Origin: Actinomadura atramentaria DSM 43919
Lineage (GTDB): Bacteria > Actinomycetota > Actinomycetes > Streptosporangiales > Streptosporangiaceae
NCBI RefSeq assembly: GCF_000381885.1
Contig: NZ_KB907219.1
Coordinates: 62,001-126,000, forward strand
DNA length: 64,000 bases
Direction: 5' to 3'
The notes beneath the pieces are model-generated. The model saw only the letters and a program-made list of their open reading frames with translations, was not told where the DNA came from and did not search any database. A program made the translations under genes and the position numbers. Positions 35,765 to 43,893 of this stretch are shown here, one piece after another. Each line of letters begins with the position of its first letter. The stretch's first letter is position 1.

Positions 35765-36562
35765 ATGGGGGACGCGGGCAACGGCACGGCGCTGCCGGAC
35801 GCCGCGGCGCTGGCCGAGGCCGGGCTGCGGCTGGACGTGGACGGCGCGGTCGCGACCGTCACGCTGGACCGCCCGGAGCGGCGCAACGCGATGACGTTCG
35901 CGCTCTGGCGGACGCTTGCGGCGATCGGCCGGTCGCTGCCCGCGGACGTGCGGGTGGTGGTGCTGCGCGGCGAGGGGCGGTCGTTCTCGGCGGGCATCGA
36001 CCTGAAGATGTTCTCCGGCGGCGGGGGCTTCCCGGACGGCGCGGACGCGGCGGCGACCGACCGGTTCATCGCCGAACTGCAAGAGGGTTTCACCTGGCTG
36101 CGGAACCCCGAAATCGTCACGGTCGCGGCCGTCCACGGGCACGCGATCGGCGCCGGGTTCCAGCTCGCGCTGTCCTGCGACATCCGGGTCGTCGCGGACG
36201 ACGTGAAGTTCTGCATGAAGGAGCCCGCGCTCGGGCTCGTCCCCGACCTGACCGGCACCAAGCCGCTCGTGGAGGCCGTGGGGCTGAACCGGGCGCTGGA
36301 GCTGTGCCTGACCGCCCGCACCGTCCTGGCGGACGAGGCGGCGCGGCTCGGCCTCGCGGAGATCGTCGCGCCCGCCGGGAAGCTGGACGAGGCGGTCGAC
36401 GACCTGGTGGCGGCGCTGCTGGCGGTGAACCCCGGCGCGGCGGTGGCGACCAAGCGCCTGCTGCTGGAGGCCCCGGGCAACGACCTCGCGGCCCAGTGCG
36501 CGGCGGAACGCCGCGAACAGCGCGGCCGGCTGCGGGAGATGTTCGGCGGCCAGCAGGGCTGA
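35765..36562 (+). CDS. Enoyl-CoA hydratase/isomerase family protein
   Basis: 265 residues, crotonase fold. The oxyanion-hole segments are seen as FSAGIDLKMF and HGHAIGAGFQLALSCDIRV. At the usual catalytic-glutamate position the segment reads FCMKEPALGLVPDLTGTKPL, with Asp in the GLVPD position, so hydratase and isomerase activity cannot be told apart. ATG has GGGGAGG upstream. It is followed by a classical terminator and looks monocistronic. Confidence 0.87.
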   Translation: MGDAGNGTALPDAAALAEAGLRLDVDGAVATVTLDRPERRNAMTFALWRTLAAIGRSLPADVRVVVLRGEGRSFSAGIDLKMFSGGGGFPDGADAAATDRFIAELQEGFTWLRNPEIVTVAAVHGHAIGAGFQLALSCDIRVVADDVKFCMKEPALGLVPDLTGTKPLVEAVGLNRALELCLTARTVLADEAARLGLAEIVAPAGKLDEAVDDLVAALLAVNPGAAVATKRLLLEAPGNDLAAQCAAERREQRGRLREMFGGQQG

Positions 36563-36581
36563 GACCGGCCCCCTGTTTCGT

Positions 36582-36618
36582 CCGCCCACGATCCTCCGGG
36601 TCGTGGGCGGGTCTTTTT
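36582..36618 (+). terminator. Rho-independent terminator after the enoyl-CoA hydratase gene
   Basis: CCGCCCACGA (36582-36591) and TCGTGGGCGG (36601-36610) form a perfect 10-bp stem with a 9-base loop, followed by GTCTTTTT. This is the most canonical intrinsic terminator in the window. Confidence 0.9.
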
Positions 36619-36685
36619 CCTGGGGGTTCAGCCGTGAGCGGACGGGGGAAGGGGCGCGGATTTCGCGGTGTTGTCCGAGCTGGAT

Positions 36686-36708
36686 GTGATGATTGCTTAC
36701 TTCATTAC
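36686..36708. promoter_or_regulatory. AT-rich imperfect palindrome upstream of the ABC exporter
   Basis: GTGATGA-N9-TCATTAC is a 6-of-7 inverted repeat in an unusually AT-rich patch, about 50 bp before the ABC exporter start. It is a candidate TetR- or MarR-type operator; no regulator gene is next to it. Confidence 0.35.
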
Positions 36709-36758
36709 ACGGCGGTGGACCGCACGGCCGTGACGTCGACGCCCCCGGGAGGTCGCTG

Positions 36759-38672
36759 GTGGGAATGCCGGGCAACGGCTGGCAGGTCATGACGTCGTTC
36801 CGCACGGACAGCTCGGTCACCGAGCAGAGGCTCAAACCCGGCACGGTACGGCGCATCGCGGGATACGCCCGCCCCTACAAGAAAGAGCTGGCGGTCTTCC
36901 TCGCGCTCAACGCGTTCGCCGCGCTGATCGTCGTCGCGAACCCCCTGCTGCTCAAGTCGATCATCGACCGGGGGATCGTCCCGCACCGGATGGGGCTGGT
37001 CGTCTGGCTGGCGGTCGCGGTGGCGGGGCTCGCGCTCGTCGAGGCGGTCCTCGGGCTCGCCCAGCGCTGGTACTCGGCGCGCATCGGGGAGGGCCTGATC
37101 TACGACCTGCGGACGCAGGTCTTCGCGCACGTCCAGCGGCAGCCCGTCGCGTTCTTCATGCGCACGCAGACCGGGTCGCTGGTGAGCCGGCTGAACTCCG
37201 ACGTCATCGGCGCGCAGCGCGCCATCACCACGACGCTGTCATCGGTGGTCTCCAACGTGATCAGCCTGGTGCTCGTCCTGGTGACGATGGTGATCCTGTC
37301 CTGGCAGGTCACGCTGATCGCGCTGCTGCTGCTCCCGGTGTTCGTCCTGCCCGCCAAGTGGGTGGGCAAGCGGCTCCAGCGGATCAGCCGCGAGTCGATG
37401 CAGCTCGACGCCGAGATGTCCTCGCTGATGACCGAGCGGTTCAACGTCGCCGGGGCGATGCTGTCCAAGCTGTACGGGCGGCCCGCCGAGGAGGAGGAGC
37501 GGTTCTCCGGGCGCGCGGCGCGGGTCCGCGACATCGGGGTCGTGTCGGCGATGTACGGGCGGGTGTTCTTCACCGCGCTCACGCTCGTCGCGGCGCTCGC
37601 GACCGCGATGGTCTACGGGGTGGGCGGGGCGCTGGTCGTCCACGACTCGCTGAAGCTGGGCGCGCTCGTCGCGCTGGCGACGCTGCTGACCCGGATGTAC
37701 GGGCCGCTGACGGCGCTGTCCAACGTCCACGTGGACGTGATGACCGCGCTGGTCAGCTTCGACCGGGTGTTCGAGGTGCTGGACCTGGAGCCGCTGATCG
37801 ACGACCGGAAGGGCGCGCGGCCGCTCGCGGCGGCCCCGGCGGCGGCCGCTCCGGCGGTCGAGTTCGACCACGTCCGGTTCCGGTACCCGTCGGCCGACGA
37901 GGTCTCGCTGGCGTCGCTGGAGTCGATCGCCCGCGCGGACGCCGCGGCGGGCCGGGAGGTCCTGCACGACGTCCACTTCACGGCCGAACCGGGGCGGATG
38001 GTCGCGCTCGTCGGGCCGTCCGGGGCGGGCAAGTCCACGATCACGCACCTGGTCTCGCGGATGTACGACGTGGACGGCGGCGCGGTCCGGATCGGCGGCG
38101 AGGACGTCCGCGACGTGACGCTGGAGTCGCTGCGCGCGACGGTCGGCGTCGTCAGCCAGGACGCCCACCTGTTCCACGACTCGATCCGCGAGAACATGCG
38201 CTACGCCCGGCCGGACGCCACGGACGCGGAGATCCTCGCGGCGCTGGCGGCCGCGCAGATCGGCGACCTGGTCGCCGCGATGCCGGACGGGCTGGACACG
38301 GTCGTCGGGGACCGCGGCTACCGGCTGTCGGGCGGCGAGAAGCAGCGGCTGGCCATCGCGCGGCTGCTGCTGAAGGCCCCGTCCGTCGTGGTGCTGGACG
38401 AGGCGACCGCCCACCTGGACTCGGAGTCGGAGGCGGCCGTGCAGCGGGCGCTGACGACGGCGCTGGCGGGCCGGACGTCGCTGGTCATCGCGCACCGGCT
38501 GTCCACGATCCGCGACGCCGACCAGATCCTCGTCATCGAGGACGGCCGCGTGGCCGAGCGCGGGCGGCACGAGGAGCTGCTGCTGGCGGGCGGCCTGTAC
38601 GCCGAGCTGTACCGCACGCAGTTCGCCCGCCAGGAGGGCGAGCCCCTCGCCGCCGAGACCGCCCCCCGGTAG
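36759..38672 (+). CDS. ABC half-transporter (fused membrane and ATPase domains)
   Basis: 637 residues. Six transmembrane helices occupy roughly residues 35-345, followed by the nucleotide-binding domain: GPSGAGKST, LSGGEKQRLAIARLLL, VVVLDEATAHLD and the switch histidine in VIAHRLSTI. The layout is that of MsbA/BmrA-type multidrug or lipid exporters, which work as dimers; no partner half-transporter is adjacent, so a homodimer is likely. GTG 36759 is chosen because GGGAGG lies six bases upstream. Confidence 0.92.
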   Translation: MGMPGNGWQVMTSFRTDSSVTEQRLKPGTVRRIAGYARPYKKELAVFLALNAFAALIVVANPLLLKSIIDRGIVPHRMGLVVWLAVAVAGLALVEAVLGLAQRWYSARIGEGLIYDLRTQVFAHVQRQPVAFFMRTQTGSLVSRLNSDVIGAQRAITTTLSSVVSNVISLVLVLVTMVILSWQVTLIALLLLPVFVLPAKWVGKRLQRISRESMQLDAEMSSLMTERFNVAGAMLSKLYGRPAEEEERFSGRAARVRDIGVVSAMYGRVFFTALTLVAALATAMVYGVGGALVVHDSLKLGALVALATLLTRMYGPLTALSNVHVDVMTALVSFDRVFEVLDLEPLIDDRKGARPLAAAPAAAAPAVEFDHVRFRYPSADEVSLASLESIARADAAAGREVLHDVHFTAEPGRMVALVGPSGAGKSTITHLVSRMYDVDGGAVRIGGEDVRDVTLESLRATVGVVSQDAHLFHDSIRENMRYARPDATDAEILAALAAAQIGDLVAAMPDGLDTVVGDRGYRLSGGEKQRLAIARLLLKAPSVVVLDEATAHLDSESEAAVQRALTTALAGRTSLVIAHRLSTIRDADQILVIEDGRVAERGRHEELLLAGGLYAELYRTQFARQEGEPLAAETAPR

Positions 38673-38674
38673 GG

Positions 38675-38690
38675 TGTGAGGCCCATCACA
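38675..38690. promoter_or_regulatory. Perfect CRP-type binding site
   Basis: TGTGA-GGCCCA-TCACA is an exact match to the CRP/FNR-family consensus TGTGA-N6-TCACA used by actinobacterial Crp/Rv3676-like regulators. It starts two bases after the ABC exporter stop and lies about 210 bp upstream of the 49-residue peptide gene, the only rightward gene that follows. Confidence 0.6.
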
Positions 38691-38744
38691 AGGGTGCGGT
38701 ATGCCGTGTCTGCCCTGGTAACTCCGGGAACGTGAGGGAAGTTC

Positions 38745-38801
38745 GGGCGTCGGTCACCCGCCGCCCGGACGTCCCGCCGCCGCGGGGCGTCGGTCACCCG
38801 C
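38745..38801 (+). repeat. 17-bp direct repeat, 40-bp period
   Basis: GGGCGTCGGTCACCCGC occurs at 38745-38761 and exactly again at 38785-38801 in the 227-bp gap before the small peptide gene. It has no coding explanation and may be a paired protein- or RNA-binding site. Confidence 0.7.
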
Positions 38802-38899
38802 GCGACATCCGGGTCGGCCATCCTCGCGGCACGGCGACCGCGCCCGGGGGACGCGCGCCGCGGCGGGCGCTCCCCGGGCATGCGAGGAAGGGGAACACC

Positions 38900-39049
38900 A
38901 TGCGCATGCCGATCCACCCCGAGCGGATGATCAGGACCGGACCCGGCCGCTACACCGTGCTGCTCGTCGGGCTCGGCGCGGCGGGCGTCGCCATCGGCTG
39001 GCTCGGGCCCGACGTCGCCGACCGGGCGTCGGTCATCCGCCGTCGCTGA
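38900..39049 (+). CDS. 49-residue single-span membrane peptide
   Basis: It begins MRMPIHPERMIRTGPGRY, then has one transmembrane segment (YTVLLVGLGAAGVAIGWLG) and a basic end ASVIRRR. GAGGAAGGGG lies before the ATG. It resembles the many short actinobacterial membrane peptides grouped in families such as DUF6893, but the match is only in form. The last 17 bases overlap the convergent sulfotransferase gene. Confidence 0.55.
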   Translation: MRMPIHPERMIRTGPGRYTVLLVGLGAAGVAIGWLGPDVADRASVIRRR

Positions 39050-39989
39050 GCTCGTATCCGAGCCGGGCCAGCTCCGGCCCGGCGACCTTCTCGACCTGGA
39101 CGAGCTGGCGCAGCGTCAGCCGCTCCCGCCACACGCCCGTCTCCGGCTCGGCCGCGCGCCGGTCGCGGGGCCGCACGAGCCCGGCGAGGGTGCCGGTCGA
39201 GACGTCCGCCGCGAGGTAGTCCGCCAGCGCGCGCGACGTCTCGGTCGGGCGGCGGACCAGGTCCTCGTAGCGCAGCGTCATGAGCTGGTCGTCGGGGGTC
39301 TGGGCGCGCAGCCGGGCGCTGAGCCGCACCGCGCCGCGCCAGCGCAGCGCGCACTTGACGGCGAGGGCGGCGTGCGGCCAGCGGTCCCGCTCCTCGACGT
39401 CCTCGACGCCGAGGAACGGGTTGGGGAACACCGTGTCGAGGTTGGCCAGGCCCGGCCGGAACCAGGCCAGGCAGCGCTCGTCGGCGAGCATGTCGGCGAC
39501 GACGTCGCGGCCGTCCCGGATGACCTGGACGAGCTGCGCGTCGGGGAACGCGTCGAGCAGCACGTCGGCGCTGTAGAGCAGGTCGGGCGAGGCGTCGCCG
39601 AACCGCGCCACCGTCTGCGGCTCCACGCACGGCCCGGCGCGGTCGGCCTCGGCGCGGGTCGCGCCCGCGCGCAGCCGCAGCCCGGCCAGCTCGCGGCACT
39701 CGGGCGCGCACTCGGCGCAGGTGCGGGCGGAGATCTGCCACGCCTCGGCGTAGGCGTCGCGCAGGACGCGGGCGGCGCCGACGACCCGCTCGGTGGCGAT
39801 CTCGGGGCGGCGCGCGTAGGCGTAGACGAGCCGCTGCACGCTCGGCCGCCCCGCCGTCAGGTGGAACCCGGCGGAGCGCTTCACGGCGCGGGCGATCAGG
39901 TCCGCGCCCGAGTGGGGCGCGCCCAGGACGAAGACCGGCCGGCGGACCTTCGTGCCGTGGATCACCAGGATGTGCGGCGTCGCTCTCAT
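39033..39989 (-). CDS. Sulfotransferase-family protein
   Basis: 318 residues. The 5'-phosphosulfate-binding loop at the N terminus reads FVLGAPHSGADLIARAV, a variant of the usual RSGTT loop, and the 3'-phosphate-binding segment VIRDGRDVVADML is well conserved. The enzyme would transfer sulfate from PAPS to an unknown acceptor. A cysteine-rich stretch (TCAECAPEC, about residues 89-97) is unusual for the family and might bind metal. Monocistronic. Confidence 0.8.
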   Translation of the reverse strand: MRATPHILVIHGTKVRRPVFVLGAPHSGADLIARAVKRSAGFHLTAGRPSVQRLVYAYARRPEIATERVVGAARVLRDAYAEAWQISARTCAECAPECRELAGLRLRAGATRAEADRAGPCVEPQTVARFGDASPDLLYSADVLLDAFPDAQLVQVIRDGRDVVADMLADERCLAWFRPGLANLDTVFPNPFLGVEDVEERDRWPHAALAVKCALRWRGAVRLSARLRAQTPDDQLMTLRYEDLVRRPTETSRALADYLAADVSTGTLAGLVRPRDRRAAEPETGVWRERLTLRQLVQVEKVAGPELARLGYELSDGG

Positions 39990-40100
39990 AGGGCTCCCCA
40001 GTCTGTCATCTCGGAGGACGCGCCGGACCGCCTCGGCGGCGGCCTTTTTCCGGGCGGATCAGGGGCGGACCGCCGCGTTCCCGGCCTTAGCCTTGGGGGC

Positions 40101-40862
40101 ATGGAGCTTCCCGCGGCCCTCGCCGCCGCGCTGCCGGACGCCGCGGCCGTCACCGTCCTCACCGGGGCGGGCGTCAGCACCGACAGCGGCATCCCCGACT
40201 TCCGCGGCCCGGCCGGGGTCTGGACCCGCGACCCCGACGCCGCCGCGCAGTCGACGATCGGCGCGTACCTGGCCGACCCGGAGGTGCGGCGGGCGTCGTG
40301 GCGCGCGCGCCTGGAGCACGCCGCGTGGGCCGCCGAGCCGAACGCCGCGCACGCCGCGCTGGTGGACCTGGAGCGTTCCGGGCGGCTGCGCGCGCTGATC
40401 ACCCAGAACATCGACGGGCTGCACCAGCGCGCCGGGTCGTCGGCGGTGCTGGAGATCCACGGCACGATGCGGGAGGCCGAGTGCCTGGCGTGCGGGCTGC
40501 GCACGCCGATGCCGGACGTCCTGGCGCGCGTCGCGGCGGGCGAGGCGGACCCGCCGTGCCCCGAGTGCGGCGGCATCCAGAAGTCCGCGACGATCTCGTT
40601 CGGCCAGCCGCTCGACCAGGACGTGCTGGACGCGGCGATCCTCGCGGCGCGCTCGTGCGACCTGTTCGTCGCGGTCGGGACGTCGCTGACCGTCCAGCCC
40701 GCGGCGGGCCTGTGCCTGGAGGCGGTCGAGCACGGGGCGGCGCTGGTGATCGTCAACGCGCAGGAGACGCCGTACGACGGCGTCGCCGACGCGGTGGTCC
40801 GTGCCCCGATCGGCACCGCTCTGCCGGAATTGGTGGGTTCGATCCTGGCTTCGGCGGACTGA
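40101..40862 (+). CDS. NAD-dependent protein deacylase (sirtuin)
   Basis: 253 residues. NAD-binding motifs GAGVSTDSGIPDFRG and TQNIDGLH are intact, the catalytic histidine lies in EIHGTM, and four zinc cysteines are present as CLAC and CPEC. It removes acyl groups from lysines in the cytosol. The central region between the zinc pairs is short, as in class III/U bacterial sirtuins. No acetyltransferase or acyl-CoA synthetase is directly adjacent. Confidence 0.93.
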   Translation: MELPAALAAALPDAAAVTVLTGAGVSTDSGIPDFRGPAGVWTRDPDAAAQSTIGAYLADPEVRRASWRARLEHAAWAAEPNAAHAALVDLERSGRLRALITQNIDGLHQRAGSSAVLEIHGTMREAECLACGLRTPMPDVLARVAAGEADPPCPECGGIQKSATISFGQPLDQDVLDAAILAARSCDLFVAVGTSLTVQPAAGLCLEAVEHGAALVIVNAQETPYDGVADAVVRAPIGTALPELVGSILASAD

Positions 40863-41038
40863 TCGTTGGCCCATCGTGACCGGCGACCCCTTCCGCGAAC
40901 GCCCGGTTCCTGCCAAGCTCGATGCGTCGCACGACGAGGAGGGGTCCGGTTGGAGAGCGGGGGAGCCCGCCGGGGGGCGGGCAGGGGCGGCTCCGCCGTG
41001 CCCGCGTGGACGCTGGACGCCCTTCCGGGAGGTGCCGG

Positions 41039-41947
41039 ATGACCGGCAGGCACGCGCGCCCCGACCCGACCGACGACGGCACGCTGGACTCGCTGCTCGT
41101 CCTCGTCGCCGAGAGCCTCGGCTACTCCTGCACCCGTTATCCGGGCGACGTCGTGCTGCTGCAGGGCGGCGGGCCGGACGGCCGCGCCAACCGGCTGCAC
41201 GTCAGCATGCGGACGCTGCGGCAGCTCGCCCGGCTCGTCCCGCGCGACGACTGGCCCGCGCTCGTCTCCGACCACGTCACCACGATCGTCACGGCGATCG
41301 AGGAGCCCCTGGACCTCAGCGACTTCGACCTCGCCCAGCATCTGCTGCGCACCCGCATCTACCCGGCCGAGGCCGACAACGGGCTGCTCGCCGCGCGGCC
41401 GTTCGCGCCCGGCCTCATCGAGGTCGTCGTCGTGGACACGCCGACCACCGTGCGGACCGTCACCACCGAGGAGATGCACGGCTGGCCGGTGTCGGGCGAC
41501 GCGCTGTTCATGCTCGGGCGCGCCAACGTCCGCGCGGACGGGTCGCTGGAGCACGAGGAGCGCGACCTGGCGGGCGTGCGGGTCTCGGTCCTGCACGGCT
41601 GGACGTTCTACGCCGTCACGCACCTGGCGTGGCTGGAGGAGTACCTGCCGATCGGCTCGCACGGCGCCCTGGTCATCGCGCCGAACCGCAGCCTGATCGT
41701 CGCGCACCCGCTGCGCCCGACCGCCGCCGACGTCCGCGCCCGGTACCGGGCGGTGGCCGCGGCGGCGGCCGAGCTGCAGGCGCACGCGCACCGCGCCTAC
41801 GAGGACGGGCCCGGCTCGCTCAGCCCGCACCTGTACTGGTGGCGGGGCGGCGAGCTGTCGCTGCTGGAGACCCGGTACGAGGGGGACTCGCTCGTCCTCC
41901 CGCAGGACCTGGTGTCGGTGCTGACGTCGCACACCGCCGAGCACTGA
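41039..41947 (+). CDS. Uncharacterised protein, about 300 residues
   Basis: 302 residues, soluble, acidic. ATG 41039 has GGGAGG upstream. The middle segment VTTEEMHGWPVSGDALFMLGRANV loosely resembles the W-x-x-S-x-x-x-L-F-x-x-A-x-x-N pattern of DUF1444/YtpQ proteins; no catalytic motif stands out. It is convergent with the CBS-domain gene, with a short hairpin across the junction. Confidence 0.6.
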   Translation: MTGRHARPDPTDDGTLDSLLVLVAESLGYSCTRYPGDVVLLQGGGPDGRANRLHVSMRTLRQLARLVPRDDWPALVSDHVTTIVTAIEEPLDLSDFDLAQHLLRTRIYPAEADNGLLAARPFAPGLIEVVVVDTPTTVRTVTTEEMHGWPVSGDALFMLGRANVRADGSLEHEERDLAGVRVSVLHGWTFYAVTHLAWLEEYLPIGSHGALVIAPNRSLIVAHPLRPTAADVRARYRAVAAAAAELQAHAHRAYEDGPGSLSPHLYWWRGGELSLLETRYEGDSLVLPQDLVSVLTSHTAEH

Positions 41948-41955
41948 CGGCCCGG

Positions 41956-41971
41956 CGCCCTTCTCAGGGCG
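41956..41971. terminator. Short hairpin across a convergent junction
   Basis: CGCCCT (41956-41961) and AGGGCG (41966-41971) form a 6-bp stem that includes bases of the CBS gene stop codon (41964-41966), between two convergent genes. Confidence 0.4.
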
Positions 41972-42398
41972 ACTGGCGGATGTAGCCGACCAGGTGCTCG
42001 CGTTCGCTCTCCAGGGCGTCGATGGAGCTCTTGACGACGTCGCCGATGCTGACGATCCCGGCGAGGCGGTCGTCCACCACCACGGGCAGGTGGCGGAAGC
42101 GGTGCTCGGTCATCGTGCGGCGTACGTCCTCCACGCGGTCGTCGGGGCCGCAGGTCCGCACGCGGGCCGTCATGATCTCCGCGACGGGCGCGCCGAGCAG
42201 GCCGGGGCCGCGGGCGTGCAGGTGGCGGACGACGTCGCGCTCGGACGCGATGCCCGCGATGGCGGCGCCGTCGTCGGAGACGACCGCCGCGCCGATGTTG
42301 TGCTCGGCGAGGACGGCCAGCAGGTCGCGGACGGTGGTGTCGGGCGGCACGGTGGCGACGGCGTCGCCCTTGCGCCGCAGGATGTCACGGATGCGCAT
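41964..42398 (-). CDS. CBS-domain pair protein
   Basis: 144 residues, two CBS repeats. The first runs through TTVRDLLAVLAEHNIGAAVVSDD and ends GIASERDVVRHL; the second runs from DRVEDVRRTMTEHRFRHLPVV and ends GIVSIGDVVKSSID. Free-standing CBS pairs bind adenine nucleotides and act as energy sensors. ATG 42398 is chosen because the preceding 41 in-frame codons do not resemble the family and GGAG lies upstream. It is divergent from NDH-2, which suggests a link with respiratory state. Confidence 0.88.
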   Translation of the reverse strand: MRIRDILRRKGDAVATVPPDTTVRDLLAVLAEHNIGAAVVSDDGAAIAGIASERDVVRHLHARGPGLLGAPVAEIMTARVRTCGPDDRVEDVRRTMTEHRFRHLPVVVDDRLAGIVSIGDVVKSSIDALESEREHLVGYIRQSP

Positions 42399-42527
42399 GG
42401 GGATCACACTCCGTTGTCCGGTGGGGTTGGTATCGCCACCGTCGCACGGAACGCGGGCGCGGGGAAGGGCGGCGGCGGTGCGTCGGGCCACCCCGGTGCG
42501 CGGGGGCGGCGCGATGCTCACGTACCG

Positions 42528-42540
42528 TGATGAAACATCA
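42528..42540. promoter_or_regulatory. Short perfect palindrome upstream of ndh
   Basis: TGATG-AAA-CATCA lies 31 bp before the GTG start of the NADH dehydrogenase gene and could be an operator half-element. It is short enough to be chance. Confidence 0.25.
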
Positions 42541-42571
42541 GCTCAGCGTTCATGAGTTCGGAGGACGGCCC

Positions 42572-43873
42572 GTGCCCGCACCCCGCATCGTGATCATCGG
42601 CGCCGGATTCGCCGGGTACAACGTCGCCCGGCGGTTGGAGCGGTCCATGAGCCCGCACGCCGCGCAGATCCGCATCGTCGCGCCGTTCGGCTACACGCTC
42701 TACCAGCCGCTGCTGCCGCAGGTCGCGGCGGGCGTCCTGGACCCGCGGTCGATCGCCGGGCCGCTGCACCGGCTGCTGCGGCGGACGCAGCTCGTCCCCG
42801 GCAGCGCCGTCGGCGTCGACCTCGGGGCACAGGCGGTCGAGGTCTCCACCATCGACGGGCGGACGACGACGCTGCCCTACGACCGGCTCGTCCTGTGCCC
42901 CGGCAGCGTCACCCGCACGTTCGACATCCCCGGCCTGCACGAGCACGGGCACGGCATGAAGAACCTCGCGGAGGCCGTCTACCTGCGCGACCACGTCGTC
43001 GCGCAGCTCGAACTCGCCAGCATCGCGCGCGACCCCGCCGAGCGGGCGGCGCGGTGCGGGTTCCTCGTCGTCGGCGGCGGCTACTCCGGCGTCGAGACCG
43101 CCGCGAACCTGCAGCTCCTCACCGCGCAGGCGATGCGGAGCTTCCCGCGGCTGGACCCGGCGCTGCTGAGCTGGACGCTGGTGGACGTCGCGGACCGGCT
43201 GCTGCCCGAGCTGGGCGGCCGGCTCGGCGACGTCGCGCTGCGCAAGCTCGGGCGGCGCGGCATCGACATCCGGCTCGGCGTCAGCCTCGAACGGCTCACC
43301 GAGGACCAGGCCGTCCTCACCGACGGGCGGGTGCTGCCGTGCCGCACCGCCGTCTGGACGGCCGGGGTGACGCCCGCGCCCGTCGTGGGGACGCTCGCGG
43401 CGCCCAAGGAGCGGGGCCGCCTCGTCGTCGGCGCGGACCTGCGGCTGGCCGGGCACGACGACGTGTTCGCGCTCGGCGACGCGGCGGCCGTCCCCGACCT
43501 GGTCACCGGCAACGGCGCGGTGTGCCCGCCGACCGCGCAGCACGCCAGCCGCCAGGCGTCGGTGGCGGCGCACAACGTCGTGGCGTCGCTGCGCGGCGCG
43601 CCGTCCGCCGAGTACCGCCACCGCGACCTCGGCCTCGCCGTCGACCTCGGCGGCGGCCAGGCGGTGGCTCGCCCGGTCGGCCTCGGCCTCACGGGCGTCC
43701 CCGCGCAGGCCGTGACCCGCGGCTACCACCTGCTGACCGTCCCCGGCATGCGCGCCAAGGCCCGCGTCCTCGGCGACTGGGCCCTGCACCGCTTCGCGGG
43801 CGACGACCTGATCCGCCTGGGCTTCCTCAACACCCGAACCGGCGCCCTCGCCGACCTGGAACACACCGCCTGA
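42572..43873 (+). CDS. ndh: Type II NADH dehydrogenase (NDH-2)
   Basis: 433 residues. Two Rossmann folds are seen: FAD at VIIGAGFAGYNVARRL near the N terminus and NAD(P)H at VVGGGYSGVETAANL near residue 165; FALGDAA closes the FAD site. The length and the C-terminal segment fit the non-proton-pumping NADH:quinone reductases on the inner membrane face. GTG 42572 has GGAGG seven bases upstream. The stop lies in a hairpin shared with the convergent EphD-like gene. Confidence 0.88.
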   Translation: MPAPRIVIIGAGFAGYNVARRLERSMSPHAAQIRIVAPFGYTLYQPLLPQVAAGVLDPRSIAGPLHRLLRRTQLVPGSAVGVDLGAQAVEVSTIDGRTTTLPYDRLVLCPGSVTRTFDIPGLHEHGHGMKNLAEAVYLRDHVVAQLELASIARDPAERAARCGFLVVGGGYSGVETAANLQLLTAQAMRSFPRLDPALLSWTLVDVADRLLPELGGRLGDVALRKLGRRGIDIRLGVSLERLTEDQAVLTDGRVLPCRTAVWTAGVTPAPVVGTLAAPKERGRLVVGADLRLAGHDDVFALGDAAAVPDLVTGNGAVCPPTAQHASRQASVAAHNVVASLRGAPSAEYRHRDLGLAVDLGGGQAVARPVGLGLTGVPAQAVTRGYHLLTVPGMRAKARVLGDWALHRFAGDDLIRLGFLNTRTGALADLEHTA

Positions 43874-43893
43874 CTTCTCCGGGTCGGTCAGGC
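43868..43893. terminator. Bidirectional hairpin containing both stop codons (ndh / EphD-like)
   Basis: GCCTGAC (43868-43874) and GTCAGGC (43887-43893) form a perfect 7-bp stem. The ndh TGA (43871-43873) and the opposing gene's stop (43888-43890) are both inside it. Confidence 0.55.
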
